DNA of 64,000 nt from an uncultured Muribaculaceae bacterium (GTDB lineage: Bacteria; Bacteroidota; Bacteroidia; Bacteroidales; Muribaculaceae): the NCBI GenBank assembly GCA_910576935.1, contig CAJTKG010000007.1:27839-91838 (forward strand), read 5' to 3'. The notes beneath the pieces are model-generated. The model was not told the DNA's origin. It ran no database searches and saw nothing but the letters and a program-made list of their open reading frames with translations. Both the position numbers and the translations under genes were made by a program. Below, one piece after another: positions 63,851-64,000 of the stretch (position 1 is its first letter; every line of letters starts with the position of its first letter).

Positions 63851-64000
63851 TTAAATGATGTTTGAGATCATAACTGAATACGGACGCCGGGGTCGGTTTT
63901 TAACAACGATGTCAATGTGCGTCTGACATCGGTTTGGTCGGTTTAGACGCGCGGGGATGTCTGCCGCAGTAGCTATATCGGAGTGAGTTTGAGGGGGATG
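63851..64000 (-). CDS. Possible 3' end of a minus-strand gene (truncated by window edge)
   Basis: On the minus strand one frame is open from the window edge to a TAA at 63853-63851 (49 codons), ending RPRRPYSVMISNII; the other minus frames close quickly. Its end lies 6 nt from the terminator stem, the arrangement of convergent genes sharing a terminator. The peptide is too short to identify. Confidence 0.3.
   Translation of the reverse strand, partial: HPPQTHSDIATAADIPARLNRPNRCQTHIDIVVKNRPRRPYSVMISNII

Noticed and set aside
1..64000. CRISPR arrays, tRNA, rRNA and IS elements
   Set aside because: No spaced repeats, no cloverleaf-like intergenic sequences and no transposase-like frames were seen by eye; short RNAs inside genes would be missed.

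Overview
The window looks like a chromosomal segment of a Bacteroidales bacterium, most likely of the Muribaculaceae or a close relative. The order-level call rests on recurring Bacteroidetes promoter boxes (TTTG, about 20 nt, TAnnTTTG) in front of many genes, a GT3-type glycogen synthase paired with a DUF3417 alpha-glucan phosphorylase, a class III fructose-bisphosphatase, and Bacteroidetes-restricted families (DUF5606, DUF4923, PCMD, OmpP1/FadL, a T9SS-like C-terminal domain). The family-level call is inference from protein flavour and base composition.

Layout. 1-2.7 kb: C-terminal part of a RyR-domain protein, then fbp and a strong terminator. 2.7-11.5 kb: a complete tripartite ABC efflux system (adaptor, two FtsX-type permeases, ATPase, TolC-like channel) followed by an NtrC-type regulator and its kinase; a sigma-54 promoter stands in front of the first pump gene, giving a closed regulatory circuit. 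11.6-16.9 kb: a large secreted GHL10-type protein translationally coupled to a secreted phosphoesterase/beta-propeller protein. 17.1-31.4 kb: FadL-like porin, glycogen synthase and phosphorylase, prfA-DUF4153-pyrF, pgk, a THUMP-like methyltransferase, smpB, Yip1-like, DUF5606 and an alpha/beta hydrolase. 31.3-34.6 kb, minus strand: a lipoprotein, a RelA-type (p)ppGpp synthetase and an unlisted 48-aa gene.

34.67-42.23 kb is the accessory part. It is an AT-rich, single-strand operon bounded by a 28-bp direct repeat with one mismatch. One copy overlaps the 3' end of engB; the other sits at the far end and would encode the same engB C-terminus. The island carries an Hsp70/actin-like ATPase (interrupted by an in-frame TAA), a HerA/DUF87-type ATPase, a one-TM protein, a zincin metalloprotease-like protein and three small proteins of unknown function. 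It has no recognisable integrase. I regard this Hsp70-HerA island as the best candidate for an undescribed system; a function in conflict or secretion is inference only.

42.2-64 kb: engB diverging from trmN6-CPBP protease; a four-gene envelope operon (two paralogous barrel proteins, a PCMD lipoprotein, a porin); a CapD/FlaA1-type nucleotide-sugar dehydratase whose promoter lies next to a nine-C tract; DUF4923 and a secreted unknown; trkH-trkA with a long hairpin abutting the trkH start; a Dabb protein, an ABC-F protein with a degenerate second ATPase, and aspartate kinase on the minus strand; gdhA, a PH-like membrane protein, an S9 lipoprotein peptidase and DUF6155; and finally a terminator and possibly the tail of a minus-strand gene running off the right edge. 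I found no tRNA, rRNA, CRISPR array, IS element or recognisable riboswitch.
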